A program made the translations under genes and the position numbers. Positions 5,354 through 5,796 of a DNA stretch of 5,796 nucleotides are shown here, piece after piece. The DNA comes from Fibrobacterota bacterium. GTDB lineage: Bacteria; Fibrobacterota; Chitinivibrionia; Chitinivibrionales; JANQEN01. The DNA is taken from positions 1 through 5,796 of the forward strand of contig JAUXBV010000256.1 in assembly GCA_030619215.1 (NCBI GenBank). Direction: 5' to 3'. A model generated the notes under the pieces. It was not told where the DNA came from, made no database searches, and saw only the letters and a list, made by a program, of their open reading frames with translations. Positions within the stretch are counted from its first letter, which is position 1; each line of letters opens with the position of its first letter.

Positions 5354-5796
5354 ATGAAAAAAAAGAAAAAAAGGCTCTATACGGTGATGTTCGTACCGGA
5401 TGATAACGGAAAAACATACTATTTCCGGGTAAATAAAAACATTTTATATTCACTGATTTTTTTCCTTATTGTGTTTGCTCTGGGTATCACCGCTCTTATA
5501 ATAAAAACAGGAGAGATCGGCGCAAAGCTTCAGTTTACCTATTCGCTGCTGAACGAGAAAAGGCGGCTTAATGAAGAGAATGAAAAGCTGAAGAGGGTAG
5601 TAAAAAAAATCGAGTCAATTAAGCAGTCTACCGCCTATCTAAAGAGGCTGGCCTCCACGATAGGCGAAAAGGGGCTTGAGGTACCTGTTTCTCAAACTGC
5701 GTATAATAATAGGGAAAACTTCTTTGAAGAAGACAGCCTGGATGCTTTTATCGTTGATCTGAGGACCGACGAATCTGAGGTATATAAACAGCTGGA
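5354..5796 (+). CDS. Membrane-anchored coiled-coil protein, probable M23 (LytM-type) peptidase, 5' part only
   Basis: The frame is open to the right edge; 147 residues are visible. It starts 12 bases after the parB stop with a strongly basic cytoplasmic end (MKKKKKR), then a VMFVPDDNGKTYYFRV segment (11-26), one hydrophobic helix (about 30-50) and a charged, heptad-like region (about 57-103) predicted to be a coiled coil on the outer face of the membrane. This layout, including the FVP...GKT..FR lead-in, is that of M23-family peptidoglycan endopeptidases that have an N-terminal anchor and coiled coil before a C-terminal LytM domain. The catalytic domain would lie past the edge, so peptidase activity is not shown. 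FtsB-like or other coiled-coil envelope proteins are alternatives. The ribosome site is poor (AGAAG at 5343-5347). Position suggests cotranscription with parAB. Residues 104-147 are acidic and not recognised. Confidence 0.75.
   Translation, partial: MKKKKKRLYTVMFVPDDNGKTYYFRVNKNILYSLIFFLIVFALGITALIIKTGEIGAKLQFTYSLLNEKRRLNEENEKLKRVVKKIESIKQSTAYLKRLASTIGEKGLEVPVSQTAYNNRENFFEEDSLDAFIVDLRTDESEVYKQL

Overview
This window carries the classical bacterial tRNA-modification and chromosome-segregation cluster, all on the + strand: the 3' part of mnmE, then mnmG, rsmG, parA, parB, and the 5' part of a membrane-anchored gene that looks like an M23-type (LytM) cell-wall peptidase. This gene order is typical of the neighbourhood of the chromosomal replication origin in many bacteria. 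The proteins are close to family length, their key motifs are present, and I see no frameshift.

Layout. Bases 1-743 hold the GTPase and C-terminal part of MnmE. Bases 744-1082 are a 339-base non-coding gap with nested inverted repeats: CCACAGAG-type arms outside and a TGTCTGnCCGA pair inside, with small hairpins between them. It looks like a short non-autonomous (MITE-like) insertion between two genes whose products form one enzyme. A perfect parS palindrome (1058-1073) lies just before mnmG (1083-2942). A second, one-mismatch parS-like site (2931-2946) forms the last codons and stop of mnmG and sits 15 bases before rsmG (2962-3642). parA (3688-4467) and parB (4460-5341) overlap by 8 bases, and the peptidase-like gene starts 12 bases after parB and runs off the right edge.

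How the genes work together. MnmE and MnmG form the complex that modifies the wobble uridine of certain tRNAs, and RsmG methylates 16S rRNA. ParB loads on parS and, with the ParA ATPase, moves the origin region. Both putative ParB sites are within 3 kb of the parB gene, so the segregation machinery and its landing sites are encoded together. The peptidase-like gene after parB suggests a link between segregation and envelope growth.

Organism. A bacterium with moderate to low GC by eye and probably a didermic envelope. The MnmE P-loop (GPINAGKS), the ParA box DMDAQCN in place of the common DxDPQGN, and the repeat type in the gap recall Planctomycetota (anammox-like) or another uncultured didermic phylum such as Omnitrophota. 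This is an impression from remembered sequence patterns and is of low confidence. I see no evidence of a wholly new system; the points of most interest are the parS placement and the nested repeat element.
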